Assembly (NCBI GenBank): GCA_963921825.1
Contig: OY997591.1
Coordinates: forward strand, 15,371,515-15,435,514
DNA: 64,000 nt
From: Erodium maritimum
Taxonomy: Eukaryota; Streptophyta; Magnoliopsida; Geraniales; Geraniaceae
Direction: 5' to 3'
Shown: positions 41,656 to 54,020 of the stretch, one piece after another
How positions within the stretch are numbered: the first letter of the stretch is position 1
How the letters are laid out: each line of letters begins with the position of its first letter
Position numbers and translations under genes: made by a program
The notes under the pieces: generated by a model
The model's database searches: none
Told to the model about the DNA's origin: nothing
Seen by the model: only the letters and a program-made list of their open reading frames with translations

Positions 41656-44330
41656 TTTTTTTTTTTGATAAGTGATTTTATTATTAAAATAGGTAACCAA
41701 GACGGAAACCTGTAACAAAGGCCTCTTGAACAAGGCTACAAACTGCAAATAAAACAAACAGTAAACATAAAGAACAGACAAATAAAACTCCCCTGCAGCA
41801 GCTCTCATGCACCTTTGCCTTCCCTGGTAAAAGATCTCAGAGCTAACGTTCGAAAAACACAGATGACACGTCAGGCTTATCATCTGTAATAAACTATAAG
41901 CCCGGGTCCTTAAACCGATAAAAACCTGTCAACAAGTCTTTCCACCATGCTGAACCACCCAAGAACCTTGACTCTACGATCCAACCCATGCACAAGGAAC
42001 AAATCACTCATGTACCAATCCCCAAATTCGCCAAGAACAGCTACAAAGGAAGGCACTTCTTCTCTTTTTGATTCCTGAAAAAAAACAGTGAGTTGCCCAG
42101 ACAGGGCTACCCTGAATCTCCGTCTCTTCTATACGGCATTCATCCCCCTCACAATCCAAGAGATGAATTTCACCATAAAATTTGACTAAAAAGGAGGGGA
42201 AGTAGGGTGGGACTCCCCCACTTCTACTCCGTCACTCGAATACAGGTCGTCAGAATCGTCCTGAAGTTCAGGATCAACAGAATCACCCAACTCAAAATCA
42301 AGTGCTTCAATTTGATCTGTCGCTTCTGGATGACCCGTTAAAAGTTTCTGACTGGCCTTAATGAGTTTCCACTTTCTCTCTCGATCAGCATACTCCTTAC
42401 TCAAGGAACATCTCCTTGTAGCATAAGAGCGATACACAAAAGTAGGTTTACCTGGGTTAAGCAGAGTTCGACTGACAGAACAACCGACCCTGTTTGCTTG
42501 AGGTCCACGCAAAAGGCTCGGTGGGCTTAAACTACTCTGGCCCTGGGAGTCTGCAACCTTACTGGCCGAGGGAGATGACAGACAAAGCTTTCCTTTATAC
42601 TTCAACTTGGCAGGCGGTGGGAACTGGACTATGTCATTCAGACCAAGAGTTTCCGTGGACTCCAAAGATTGACCTTTCAACTCAATAGCAGACCCAAAAA
42701 CTGGGATATCTAATGTCATGCGAGCTTCGATAGGGTAATGTTTACCCTCCAACTTCAAAAAACAATCGAAAGAATGGTCATGAGATTTCAGTTTCAGCAG
42801 GAAATAATTGAAATCTAATGACAATGAGGTCTCATCACGCAAGGACAGAATAAAGGTTCCCATTGAGTTTCCCAAATCTCTGAACGTCGACATACACCAA
42901 CCCAAAACAGGGATACCCGATACCTTCACCCAAGAAAAACAACCCTCCATATTAAGCCATTCCTTAGCCTTGTCAAACATTAGAAATGAAGTGGAGCACC
43001 AATTCCATTTGGAGTTCAATACGTTTGAAAGCGTGTCCTGATCCGAGGATAATAACAAAAAAATCATGTTGCCCAAGTAACGGAACTGTAAATCCAAGGG
43101 CTCTTCTGAATTAATACGATTTCGTAAATCTGAAATAGAGAAATCGTCTCTCGCCACCCCAAATAAACTCGCTTCAGACCAAGGTGAAAGGTAGCTGGTG
43201 GTGGTTCCTGACACCTCTGTTTTACGTGTCGAAGTCTCCACTGGATTCAAACGTTTATCATCTAACTTGGTTTTTGGCATCCAAGCCTGTTTAACCGCTG
43301 GCTTACCCAACCTTTTGCTCAGTTTCTCCGGCCACGCAAAAGGCATGAAAATTTTGTGATCGTTCCAAACTGCTCCATTACAAGCCTTTACCAACAATTT
43401 CCCTTCAGCCTTCGATCTCACCGATACAAACCCGAAGAAGCGTCCACCAGCATTTTGACGTTTGCAGACAAAAACTTTGACCACAGGAGCGAATTGATCT
43501 AACCAAGCTCTCAGCTTCACCCTGTTTGAATCATACGGAAGATTGCAAATGAATAACTTACACAACTCACTAGATGCTAACGAGGGACTTGTCGGATCTG
43601 CATAGTCTCTGATCGAGTTTGGAAACGGAATTGATGCAGGCTCGTTGACTGATTTCTCTGTAGGTTCTCCACCGCGTTTGATCGAACTATGTAACGGTGT
43701 CTGAGCCGATTTCTCCAATCGACAGATTACCGATGAGAGTTTGGGAACTCTAAAGAGCTTACCTTCGATCAATCTCTCGTGATAATCACCAGATGTCTCA
43801 GAGCCCATTGCCGTCCCCACTTGCTTCGGAGTCGTCTGCCTTCTTTTGCGCGCCGAGTTAGGAATCCATAGGGAATCCTTTAACAACATAGACAGAGAAC
43901 CGTCAATCTAACAACCTAGGCAGAGAACCTTCAATCGGCGTCCAGGAACCCCAGAAGATGCCTTGATCGGACGGCTCCAGCAAGGTCAACAGCTCCGGCA
44001 TCGACCGAAACCTATCGGAAGGAATCGCAATTCCCCCTCTGCCCCAAGATCTGCGAACCGCGGATGTCGAACCGGGCCCCAAACTCGGCGGAGATGCAGA
44101 GAACCACCGGCGCTACCACCACCGGCGATCGGAGAAGAAGGGTCGAGTGACACAATCCCCAGAGCAACGGACGGGGTTCGGCCGGAAATCACAAGAGGAC
44201 CGAGAAATCCCCTGCGCTAGACACCGTCTTCCCCTCACCCGGCCACTGGGCACCACTCGCACGCCGCCTGAGATGGCGACGGCGGCCACTGGTTTCGAAA
44301 ACGAAACCTAACGCATATATAAAGCCTACA
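41656..44330 (-). mobile_element. R4: LINE with intact ORF1 and deleted ORF2
   Basis: Minus strand: GC-rich leader (from about 44330 to 43890), ORF1 (43889-42186), then nine bases and ATG at 42176 opening MVKFISWIVRGMNAV before a stop. ISWxVRGxN is the start of the APE-type endonuclease of plant LINE ORF2, so ORF2 begins in the normal place but is cut after 15 codons. About 500 bases of 3' sequence follow and end AATAAAATCACTTATCAAAAAAAAAA. It lies between the two ENT genes, upstream of copy 1. A 5' boundary and TSD were not identified. Confidence 0.75.
42186..43889 (-). CDS. LINE ORF1 protein with RRM and DUF4283-like regions
   Basis: 567 residues, uninterrupted, ATG at 43889. RRM at about 109-185: RNP2 LFICNL at 112-117, RNP1 RFFGFVSV at 150-157. 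A DUF4283-like region about 265-380 has LQFRYLGNMIFLLLSSDQD, WFSWVKV-like FSWVKVSGIPVLGW, and ends in FLLKLKSHDHSFDCFLKLEG. The C-terminus is acidic (LQDDSDDLYSSDG). This is the layout of RRM-type (BNR-like) plant LINE ORF1 proteins, thought to chaperone the element RNA in the ribonucleoprotein. Because its ORF2 is lost, any mobility would need a partner. A host-gene reading is unlikely given the following endonuclease start and A tail. Confidence 0.8.
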   Translation of the reverse strand: MLLKDSLWIPNSARKRRQTTPKQVGTAMGSETSGDYHERLIEGKLFRVPKLSSVICRLEKSAQTPLHSSIKRGGEPTEKSVNEPASIPFPNSIRDYADPTSPSLASSELCKLFICNLPYDSNRVKLRAWLDQFAPVVKVFVCKRQNAGGRFFGFVSVRSKAEGKLLVKACNGAVWNDHKIFMPFAWPEKLSKRLGKPAVKQAWMPKTKLDDKRLNPVETSTRKTEVSGTTTSYLSPWSEASLFGVARDDFSISDLRNRINSEEPLDLQFRYLGNMIFLLLSSDQDTLSNVLNSKWNWCSTSFLMFDKAKEWLNMEGCFSWVKVSGIPVLGWCMSTFRDLGNSMGTFILSLRDETSLSLDFNYFLLKLKSHDHSFDCFLKLEGKHYPIEARMTLDIPVFGSAIELKGQSLESTETLGLNDIVQFPPPAKLKYKGKLCLSSPSASKVADSQGQSSLSPPSLLRGPQANRVGCSVSRTLLNPGKPTFVYRSYATRRCSLSKEYADRERKWKLIKASQKLLTGHPEATDQIEALDFELGDSVDPELQDDSDDLYSSDGVEVGESHPTSPPF

Positions 44331-44773
44331 AAATGACAACAAACACCAACAACCACTAAGGCCCGGAGCCAGCGCCACACCTAATATCTAGTCTAAACTA
44401 TAATGTTGACTCATATCTCTATATGCATGATCAGTAAAACACGATTCTCCAATAAATCATCACACTATTATTCTGATGATGTCATTGTACTTGTTTCTTG
44501 CTGTTCTGATGATGTCGAGCCGAGGAAAGCATTAATCATATATGAAACAACAAGAAAACTATATATGCATGCCATTGATATATATTGGTTTATTGTTAAG
44601 GATATGGATATTTTTGTTGTTCATTATCGAAATAATGTTAAATAAGAAATTTTGAAAGTTCTAAATGGTTAAATAAGAAATTTTAAAAGTCAACATACTT
44701 AATTGAGAAAGATGTAAAAATCAGTATATTTTGATTCGTATCTAATTCAGGTGATGAGATTGAATATTTATAA

Positions 44774-45145
44774 GGGTAAATTATGTTGACATACCCCGTA
44801 TTATACGTGTTTAACGGATATATACTCTAAAGTTATTTCGTAACGAAAACATACTCTGAACTAACACCTAGTAACAATATCCCCCTTCCATCCATTTGTA
44901 GGGTTAGATTTAGGTTTAGAGAGAGATTTAGGGTTGGATTTAGGGTTGAAGTTGCATTTAGCATTGTAACACTACGGATAGTTTCAGAATTTCTGAAAAA
45001 ATGAATAATAAATGGACGGAAAAATGAATGAAATAGGGGATGTTGTTACTAAGTGTTAGTTCATGGTATGTTTTCGTTACGAAATAACTTTAGGGAATTT
45101 ATTTGTTAAACGCGTATAGTACGGGTTTATCAACGTAATTTACCC
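44774..45145. mobile_element. Mutator-type MITE with telomere-like core repeats
   Basis: A 372-bp element with inverted ends GGGTAAATTA(T/C)GTTGA pairing for about 100 bases, and an imperfect 9-bp direct repeat TATTTATAA/TACTCATAA (44765-44773, 45146-45154; 7 of 9). The centre has several TTTAGGGTT-like units (44900-44960). No coding capacity. Confidence 0.75.
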
Positions 45146-45604
45146 TACTCATAACAAAAGTTGGGTTGATGTGGGGTGAATTTCTAGCAAAATAAATCAT
45201 GGGAAGGTTCTTTTAGAAATTTATCAGTTGGTGTGAACACGAAAACCTTTGGAACTGAACCGGAAAGTGTGGGTTTGGATCGGCCCACAGAACACAAGTT
45301 GTAGTTATTCCCAGAAAACATGTAATCCAATTCTCAATTCCAACAAGGTTGTGCTACATTCAAGTTACTACAATCTAAGCACACAACAGAGTAGATACAG
45401 TTTTCAGGGCAAATATTCAATCAATAGTATTTCCACTGATTTTCCTTCTACTGTAAGAGAATCAAATCACAACATCACCACAGCTGCTTATGCATTTATT
45501 TATGCACACAACTTAACAATTGGATTGTGAATTGAAACAGAACATGTGAAAACAGCTAAATTCCAGTCAAATAATAGAACCAATCCAACTTGTTCAACCA
45601 TTGC

Positions 45605-48575
45605 TCACCAGCCCTTGCCTATGAGCCACAACCAATCAAGCGTCACCCCGGCAAATATGCCTCCTAATAGAAACACTACGAGTATATTTCCCAAAGCATT
45701 TTGCTCCGGTCCCTACAAGAAACAGATGAGAGACTAGTATTAATTTTGTGGCAAGCGATATATTAAACAACATCAAAGCTTAGCAGGTTCAAATTTTAGA
45801 AGTAAACATTTAGCCAACATACCTTGTAACCTTGCGGTGCTGCAGTGAATACACAGACAGTGAGATAACCGTTGGTTAACCCCAAGAAAGACGTTAAGAA
45901 TATCATATAGCCTTGATCTCCGTAATTGGCTGTGAAATAGAATGCTGGGACAAGAAGGAAACGGGAAAGAACTGCAATTGTGATCCCCTTTCGTGACTCC
46001 AACTTCACGGGTTCCAAGAGAGGAATGTATCGACCAATAAGGTCCCACACATTATACATTGTTATCAGGACGAGTGCGTACCTGATAAATCAAAGGATAA
46101 GAGATATGATTCCCACACAGAAAGAAAAGGGCATTGGCCGTAGAAAATCAATTATGATGTGAGCAAACACATACCAAGTGCCTAAACTGTGTATTCCAGT
46201 GTCTTCAGACAAGAATCCAGGGAAAATTGACAATGTCAGCGAGTATATCAAAAAAATATCAAGTGCATAATCTTTGTTTTCAAGTAACAACTCTTTGATG
46301 CTCAACCTCTCCTTGTAATTTGGATCTTCCTCAGCCTACATAAAACTCAGCAATCTTAAAAAGGAACGAATAATGATTGGTAATGCAAGAGCATGTGGTC
46401 AGTGTATAATGCTTACTCCTGGCACCAGTTGGATACCCCCAGCTGCAAGGTCAGCTGAAACGGTTTTGGATCCTTCAGAGGCTGCCTTTGAGCGATAGTA
46501 CTTGACAATAGGTAACTTCGAAAATGTGAATGCGTAGAGAAGGACACAAAGCAGCTCAAACAATGTGGAGATGGTAAAGAACAATACTGCAGTCAACAAC
46601 AGGATGTAATTAGGAATCACATTCCGCATGTGTCCAAAGCTAATCCTATCTTTTACAATAAAATAGTATCGCAAAACAAGCAAATATAGGCAAGATTAAG
46701 TTTATCAGGTGATATAAACAGAAACTGGAGTTGAAGCTCTATTTACAGAGGGAAACTCAGCTAATTATATACCATGCTTTATCATAACAAGTGGCCAAAT
46801 AGGAGCATCTTGCAGATAAATGGAAATAATTTGGAAATTTGAGCTCAGCTTATGATGTTTTCATGCACAGGGGGAAGCCATCTTCAAATGTCAAAGAAGA
46901 GTATTCACCAGGAAGGTTGGTAGGAGGTATATCACTCAACTTGAAACATAATAGAAAAAATAAAATGCAGAAAGGAGCCCCATATTCCAGTACCAAGCAA
47001 GATAAGGCGAAAGAAGATACATACAATGCGAATCCATGAATGTAAATATAGAAGTAGTCATGCAGCAGAAACACCTATAACCTCAACTCATATCATTACT
47101 GTGGGAGCAAAGCTAAACACTTAATAACAATATTTTAATTTCTTCCCCTAAAATATAAAGATGCAAGTTCAAAACAAGACCCATAAGAAACAACAGAAGA
47201 TAAAAAAAAATGAAACATACAGGCTCCCTTGCGAAGGCCATCTTGAGACTGTGCAAAAGCTGCTTTTGTAATTAACCTCAAACAAGAGGTTATGGCCCCT
47301 GATGCAGCCAAACCAGCTAGGAAAGACTGGAGTTAAACAAGAAAACAGTGGTAATGGGACAATGTTGTAGTAAATGTGAAAGCCAGATACTCTACTCTCG
47401 AATATATATAGCAGCTATCTACAAAGTACTGACTTGAATGAGTGCAGGGTCCATGAAGGAGAGATCTCCAACCATTCCACCCTGGACATGAGCATCTGCT
47501 ACTCCAAAAGCACCACTGATTGCACATATTCCGATGAAAGTTCCAATTCCACCTTTTCCAGATGTAGCCAAATCCAACTTTAACATAACAAACAGAAAAC
47601 AATCAAAATGGGCTAAAAAATTTAATGGTGTGTATTCTGATAAACAGGACAAGAAAAATGTTAGTTTGAAGATTGGCCAGAATTAAAACGTAGACTTGAA
47701 TTCAATGATCCTTACAATTAGAACCAAAAGTGAGCTTATGAAGAAAATGACGTATCCTAATAGATTCCGCCGTCTAGTATTCATCTTTGCTTCATTGTAT
47801 GCCAATATGGCAAGGGTTCCAAGTGCAAATGGTTGATATACAAGGGTAAGGATCCTTGATGGGTGATATTTCTGCACAAGAAGAAGGGTTCAGAAAGGCA
47901 GATACATGCTTCTAACTGATCAATAACTACGATTTATATGAATATTTAATTTGACACCCCTTGTGCCAAATTCATAAACCAGCAGCCAATATGCATAATA
48001 TGTTCAAACTCAGAGAACTCTTTTTCAAAACCATTCTATATTTCTTCAAACCATCTTCTTTCAACAAATAAATAAAAAGCACCCCATTGCATTGGCTTTC
48101 ATTTCACAAGCACAAATTCATATGTATTCAAAGAATTATCATATTCATGATATAAATACCAGATATGGTTATTAACAAAAGAAAAGGGGCACCATTAAGT
48201 TCAACAAACAGGTTCAAAGGATTCCCAAGTAACACATATGCATGTTAAAGAGGTAATTTGTTAGAAATGCACAATCACAAGCATGTCACCAGAAGTGAAA
48301 ACACTAAATTTTACAGTTGGAAAAGTGATTACCGGAAATAAGTTAACATAGTAGTCTTGAATTGTCAGCATACTGTTCCATGAGAAAAGGCATCCATTAC
48401 CTAGAACCCAACATATGAACATTGCAACATACTTCCCCTGCAAATTATGACACACAAAGATTTAATAACAGATTGTGTCAGCTTATAGCTATAAAGAACA
48501 AGACTACCAGGTCTACTACAAACCTCATGCTTGGCCGGAGGTTCATTGGGATTGAAGCTTCCCATCAATGTTCCT
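45605..48575 (-). CDS. ENT: Equilibrative nucleoside transporter, tandem copy 2
   Basis: Minus-strand exons: 48534-48575 (MGSFNPNEPPAKHE), 48333-48437, 47716-47871, 47434-47577, 47221-47326, 46417-46586, 46175-46335, 45823-46081, 45605-45712; 416 residues. Exon sizes after the first equal those of copy 1 exactly (105, 156, 144, 106, 170, 161, 259, 108), proving tandem duplication. Landmarks: GKYVAMFICWVLGNGCLFSW, KYHPSRILTLVYQPFALGTL, VQGGMVGDLSFMDPALIQ, NVWDLIGRYIPLLEP and FAGVTLDWLWLIGKGW. The first coding exon extends to a CAG acceptor at 48598, so a 5'UTR exon lies upstream, probably ending at the donor near 49294. Introns here are longer than in copy 1 (for example 46587-47220). No lesions. 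Expected to be a plasma-membrane nucleoside importer. Confidence 0.9.
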
Positions 48576-48599
48576 TTTCCAACAGTTCCTGAAGACTAT

Positions 48600-49345
48600 G
48601 GATGAAAAGGGCTTAGAAAATGTAAACATGACATGAACCTGAACACAAACTAACCAAAAGGAAAAACACAAAACTGATGCATCAATTATTAATTAAGATT
48701 AAAATTGCGTAAACTCAAAGGAGTTGACTTAATTAACATACTTTATGATTGCTACTATTTTTTAAGTGGATCGTAGTGTGCCATGGTATCAAAATACACA
48801 ATCCATCATTGGCTTGTAAGTCATATTCTAGTGTGAACATGTTTTTCAGATTACTGTCCATCAAGCTTCCCCTATGATAAACCACTAAAAATGAATATTG
48901 CATCAAACAAAATGTCAACACATTTGCAAGTTTTTGTCCTATTATGCAAATCAAAATAAGCAAAAACAAATTCACTGATAAAGCTCTTCAATCCGCAATG
49001 GAAATCCATGGCAAGAAACAACAAGTGGATACTTGTAAGAAACAAAACTCCAAATTCCAATCCAAACCCAATAACCCAATCATGAAGAAAAAAAACTCAG
49101 AAACAAAATCCTTCAGAAACATGGGTATTCAAAAAAATCCAATCTTCACAGAACACATTGAAAGATCATCCGAAGAACGCGACATTATCAATCGCCATAT
49201 GGAAAGCAACCAAACCATTTTTGAAAGAAAAAAAGTAATCGTAATAGCAGTGAAGACGAGAACAGTGAAGAAGAGAAGAGAAGAGAGGATCTTACTCTTT
49301 CAGGAGTATGGCCAGGCTCTTCTTCTGGGTTAGTTTGAGAGAATC
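48600..49345 (-). other. 5'UTR exon and leader intron of ENT copy 2
   Basis: A minus-strand donor AAAGA/GTAAGATC near 49294 follows a leader-like segment (about 49295-49345). The remaining ~690 bases are intronic and AT-rich. The 129-aa plus frame at 48944-49333 is lysine-rich AT-skewed sequence without homology features. Confidence 0.4.
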
Positions 49346-49585
49346 TGAATTGAATCTGAGAGACTGATTCGATTTATGCGTGAAACTCTTTTAAGAAATA
49401 CCTCAAATAGTCCAAAGCGTCTTTCGAAATTGATTTGGTTTATATGATAAATATGGAATGGAATATCTGAGGCAGTAATGTGTAACGAATAGAAAAGAGT
49501 GCCAACTTGTTTTCTTTCTGGCGGTCGTATGTTCTTATCTTTTTAGCTTTATTTTTCTTTATACGCTTATAATAGCATCCTTTTT

Positions 49586-49590
<5 letters not shown>

Positions 49591-49630
<40 letters not shown>
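49591..49630. repeat. (AT)n microsatellite
   Basis: Forty bases of uninterrupted AT dinucleotide, directly abutting the A-rich 3' end of the minus-strand LINE fragment that starts at 49631. Confidence 0.95.
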
Positions 49631-49634
<4 letters not shown>

Positions 49635-50970
49635 AGACAAAGGTGTAATTTGTACTAGTTATCTAAAAGAACCGTACAACGAAATGTATCAAGAACTACG
49701 CTTTCAGGTCACCGAAGAATAAACATACAATGAGCTTCTTTGATTAATCAATGAGATGTTACATTTGCATATCTTTTAACAAATTCGAGAGATATACCCA
49801 TTTTCTAAAGAAGCAGATGTGGAATATCCTCGATGATCATCCTTACTAAAGAAGCAGGTTTCTCTCGAGTGGAAACTAAAATCTGATATTGTCGAGAATA
49901 GCTCAAGATGGTGTCTAAACGCTACTTGATCCTATGTGGGGGGACTCTTTTCGTTGTGAGGAGAACGATCGAACCTGATCTCAACAGTAGCAACGGGAGG
50001 ATATACGTGATTCAGGGTTCCCGTCCGTTAAAATCTCTGCTCACTATTCTTTGACCTTGCAAAAAAGAAAACAAACAAAATAAAACAGAACCAATCGATT
50101 AGTCTGACCCAGATTCGAAAGATAGATCAAGGAGGGTGAAACGATGGAGGCAGAAGAGGTGATTGCGTCGATGACGAAGTCATGCCCGGTGGAGGCCGAT
50201 CAAGAATAGAGATCTGAGATGGCGGCGGTCGCATACTTGAGGGCGACAAAAATAGTGGGATCAACCGATACCGAGGAGAGAAACCATTTGACCACCATGA
50301 GGGTTGTAGGTTGGGACTGGTACAGGACTGGAGGACACGATGCTGATTGCGAGGTAAGGCCAGGGACGCGGTGGTTAGCGACGACTTAAATGAAGTCCTA
50401 GCAGAGCTAACCATGCGGAGGAAGCTAAATGAAATAGATTTTTTGTTGGAAATTTATCTTGTTCCCCTTTTGGCATATTTGTTGACCAAAGTTATATAAT
50501 ATTTTAATTTCTTAAATATTAATTAACCGTTTTTACGATAATACGTGAACCTAGAAAATTATATTCTCTACTAGGGTTTTACCTTCGACAACTCCACAGC
50601 GTGGTCGTCGTAACTCTCGGTATTCCGATTGACCCTCTCCGCCGTCCCGACGTGCTTATCTATCCCCTCCTCCTCAATCTTCAACCGCATCCACCACTTG
50701 TCGATCACATTAGCGCTCATTAGGGATCCCATAGACGATTTCGAACCCTCGCCCAAGGCTCTCCTCTCGTATTCACCACAACTACCGTCCAATTCGCCAT
50801 AGTTACTGCCTAATTCATCACAACCATCGCCCCGTCCACCGACCTCAAGGGACACAAGCCTTATGGATCTGTTCAATTGACCGTAGTTACGTTGTTTGGG
50901 CCAACTCAAAACCCTCAATGCTAACGACGATCAGACCCAAGATCAGGCACAAATAGTCACCCTCCTCTGA
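49631..50970 (-). pseudogene. Minus-strand LINE-like fragment (copy 1 of the composite)
   Basis: Related throughout to 60963-62220. On the minus strand it contains a possible ORF1 start (VIDKWWMRLKIEEEGIDKHV near 50.69 kb) and a decayed RNase H-like C-terminus near 49.75 kb, clearer in the second copy. It ends TACAAATTACACCTTTGTCTC followed by A-rich/AT repeat DNA. No long intact frame. Confidence 0.45.
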
Positions 50971-50972
50971 AT

Positions 50973-53900
50973 TCCCCAATTGACATTCGAGCTTTGGGCT
51001 GGAATTGTCAGGGGATGGGTTCTCGCCCACACAAACAGCATCTGCACCTCACCTTGAATGCTCACAAACCACATGTGTTATTCCTCTCAGAGACCTTATT
51101 ATCAGCTAAGGGATACAAGTTACTACAGAGAACTCTAGGCTTCCACAACCATCTATGTGTCCTAGTATTTGACACGCAAAGAGGGTTGGCCTTGTTTTGG
51201 GTCTCTATTGTGGATATTACTCAAAGAAACCTGGGTAGCCATTACATTGATATTGAAATCGCGTTATCAGGCCATGAAACAATCCGTCTTATGGGAGTAT
51301 ATGGGGAACATAATCGTGAGTTACGCCACCATACATAGGCCCTTCTCTACCGGCTTCATTTTACATCTCGAGATCGGTGGATACTATTAGGTGACTTTAA
51401 CGGTATATTGAACCATGATGAAACTAGAGGAGGAGGACATTACCCACATCGCCTAATTGATGGCTTCATGACGGTGGTGAAGGATCTCAATTTGATCGAT
51501 GTCCCGATGATGGGACACCCTTACACTTTGTTCCAAGGTAGAAACCCTCAGAGAAGAGCCGAACCACGACTAAACATGGCCTTACTGTCCAATGACATAT
51601 ACTATTCGCTACCATATTTGGATTTCTGCCATACAAGAATAACAACATATGATCAGTGGCCTATTCTCCTCCCACTTACCCGTCATGTTGGGGGACGCAA
51701 GATACCTAAATTTTGATTCCAATCTCAATGGACATAGGACTTGGATTGTGGTAAATTTATTCAAGAGAATTTGGACAAGGCGCCAGCTCAGCCGATCAGT
51801 AAAACTATTCAGAAGGTGTATATGGCATTGGCAGATTGGGGACAACATAGTTTTCGTCAAAACCTCAACCATATCAAATAGTATCAGAGGCGAATAGCTA
51901 AGCTAAATGGCCAGACTGATCGAGCGGGTATACACCATAGAGAAGCAATACAAATTTAATATGAACGGGCTCCGGGAATAGAGAAAGCCTTCTGGCGATA
52001 AAGGGTCAAGATGAAATGGCTCCGGAAGGGGATATGAATACGAGTTTCTTCCCTATCGTTTCCTTTTACCGTCGACACATTGATGCCATTTTAACCCTGA
52101 CAAGCGAACTAGGGAATCTGGTCACATGAGAAACAGGGATGAGGGAGATCATTATTGAATATTTCACGCGGCTATTTACCACACAGTGTCCGGATATGTC
52201 GGCCATCCCGATCTGGTTCCCCTCCCAAATCATTGCGGAACAGAATCTGCATCTGATGTCTCAGGCTACGGTCCAAAAAATCCGTGAGCCGGTCTTTTTA
52301 GATGGGACCGGATAAGGCTCTAGGTCCAGATGGGCTCAATCCGAGATTCCATCAGTACTACTGGCCACCGGTCTCGAACGAGGTTATTTATTTTATAAGG
52401 CTAGTTCTGACCCAATGCTATTTTAAACTAGGAATTAATGTTACATTCGTGGTACTCATCCCCAAGAAACCCAATCCTGAAAGTATAACCGATTTACGAC
52501 CGATAGCCCTATGTAATGTTATCTTTCAAATCTTGTCGAAGGTTCCAGCAAATCACATACGCCCACTCCTCCACTCTATCATTTTCGAAACACAAGGTGC
52601 TTTCATACCAGGTCGATGCATTTAAAATAGCATACTAATCTCGTTTGAGGTGATTCACTATTTGCGTAGGAAAAACCAAGGAAATGATGGTTATATGGCA
52701 CCGAAACTGGACATGAGTAAGGCATACGACAGTATAATAGAGCTATCTTACCACAATTATGCACCAACTTGGTTTCTCTCTTTAATGGATAACTCTATCA
52801 ATATGTTTCCTGCAAATGGCCATGTACTCGATTTCCTTAGGAGATCGGGAAACACCATCTTTTGGTCCGTCCAGGGGAATTCACCAAGGGGACTCACTAT
52901 TGCCTTATCTACTTTTTTTGGGCATGGAAGGGCTCTCTCACCTCCTCAAAGGCGCTATTACGAAGGGTTCTATACATGGGGCAGCGGTAGCAAGGGAGGC
53001 GCGAGTCATCTCGCATATTTTCTTTGCGGATGACTGATATATATTATGCAAAGCTATTCCATCGGAGACCCAAAAGGTTCGGGATGTACTGGCATTATTT
53101 GGCCAAGCCTCGGGTCAAGTCCTACACTTACATAAATCTCTGGTCCTGTTTAGCAGAAGCACGAATGATGTTGTCCGGCAAGAAAAATGTGATATATTAC
53201 TCATTGAAGAGACATATGAGGCATCTATGTATGTATATAGGAGTTCCAAATATGGTAGGCCGGAATATGAATCATGTGATGGCCTAACTAGGGTATCGAA
53301 TAGTATCATAGATTCGCTCTTGGGATGGAAAATTACTATAGTTGGTTATGATCATATCGGTCCTTACTTTTCTATTGGTCTATATTATGTTTGTATTTCG
53401 GATTCCGAACCGAATGGTCAATCGCATACATGTGGCTCTGGCGAAATTCTGGTGGGATGGTAAGGAAGTGGGAAATAGGCTGATTGTGGCAAGACTATGG
53501 AAAATTATGTATCCCTAAGATATATGGAGGTATGTGGTTCAAGTATCTTCTAGATGTCAATACTTCGATGCTGGGGAAGCAAGTGTGGGGGCTGATTCAT
53601 AGACCTAATTCATTAGTAGATTGGGTTCTAAAAGCACATTACTACCTGACGAAGGACTTCCTTCACGCACCTGGAGGTTCGTGTCTTAGCTTTATGTGGT
53701 CAAGTATTTTCTCTACACACCGCATGATGAACGAAGGTACGCGAATAACAATTTGGGATGGGAGACAAATAGTTATTACTAAAACATCGTGGTTGATCAA
53801 GTTGGATGCTCAAGTGCAGACAATATCACTAGCCCTTGAAGGGGCTACGATTGCGGGTCTAATGGTCCCTGGCACACGGATGTGGGATGTGAAACTTATA

Positions 53901-54020
53901 CATAGTATATTCTATGTTGCGGATCGGGAGCGTATTTTGAGGATTCCTTTGGTTGCAGAAAGGAATAAAGATCAGTAGTACTGGGTGGATGATAAGGAAG
54001 GTTGATATTCTTCCAACGCG
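50973..54020 (+). pseudogene. LINE ORF2: APE endonuclease and reverse transcriptase, degenerate
   Basis: Plus-strand frames encode the endonuclease: LGWNCQGMGS, VLFLSETLLS, GVYGEHN, RWILLGDFNGILNHDETRGG, and TTYDQWPILL where the family has SDHxP. Reverse transcriptase follows: GPDGLNPRFHQYYW, VVLIPKKPNPESITDLRPIA, GAFIPGR, APKLDMSKAYDS (catalytic Asp), the QGDS-type turn and FFADD at ~53035. The C-terminal part has GKLCIPKIYGGMWFKYLLDV and WDVKLIHSIFYVADRERILR. Frameshifts and stops separate these blocks; RNase H is missing and homology ends at ~54020. The ORF1 that should precede it on this strand is not visible. Confidence 0.85.

Noticed and set aside
41191-41883. 230-aa minus-strand ORF
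   Set aside because: Runs across the ENT copy 1 leader and the R4 tail through its poly(A); no domain. It contains the short ATG exon only by chance overlap.
43963-44380. ORFs of 63-85 aa on both strands
   Set aside because: GC-rich 5' leader of LINE R4; no conserved start or domain.
49440-49640. 66-aa ORF with (IY)n
   Set aside because: Translation of the AT microsatellite.
49631-50970. Twin-priming explanation for the head-to-head LINE
   Set aside because: Twin priming inverts the 5' part of one element; here the non-inverted part already seems to contain the ORF1 start, so the geometry does not fit.
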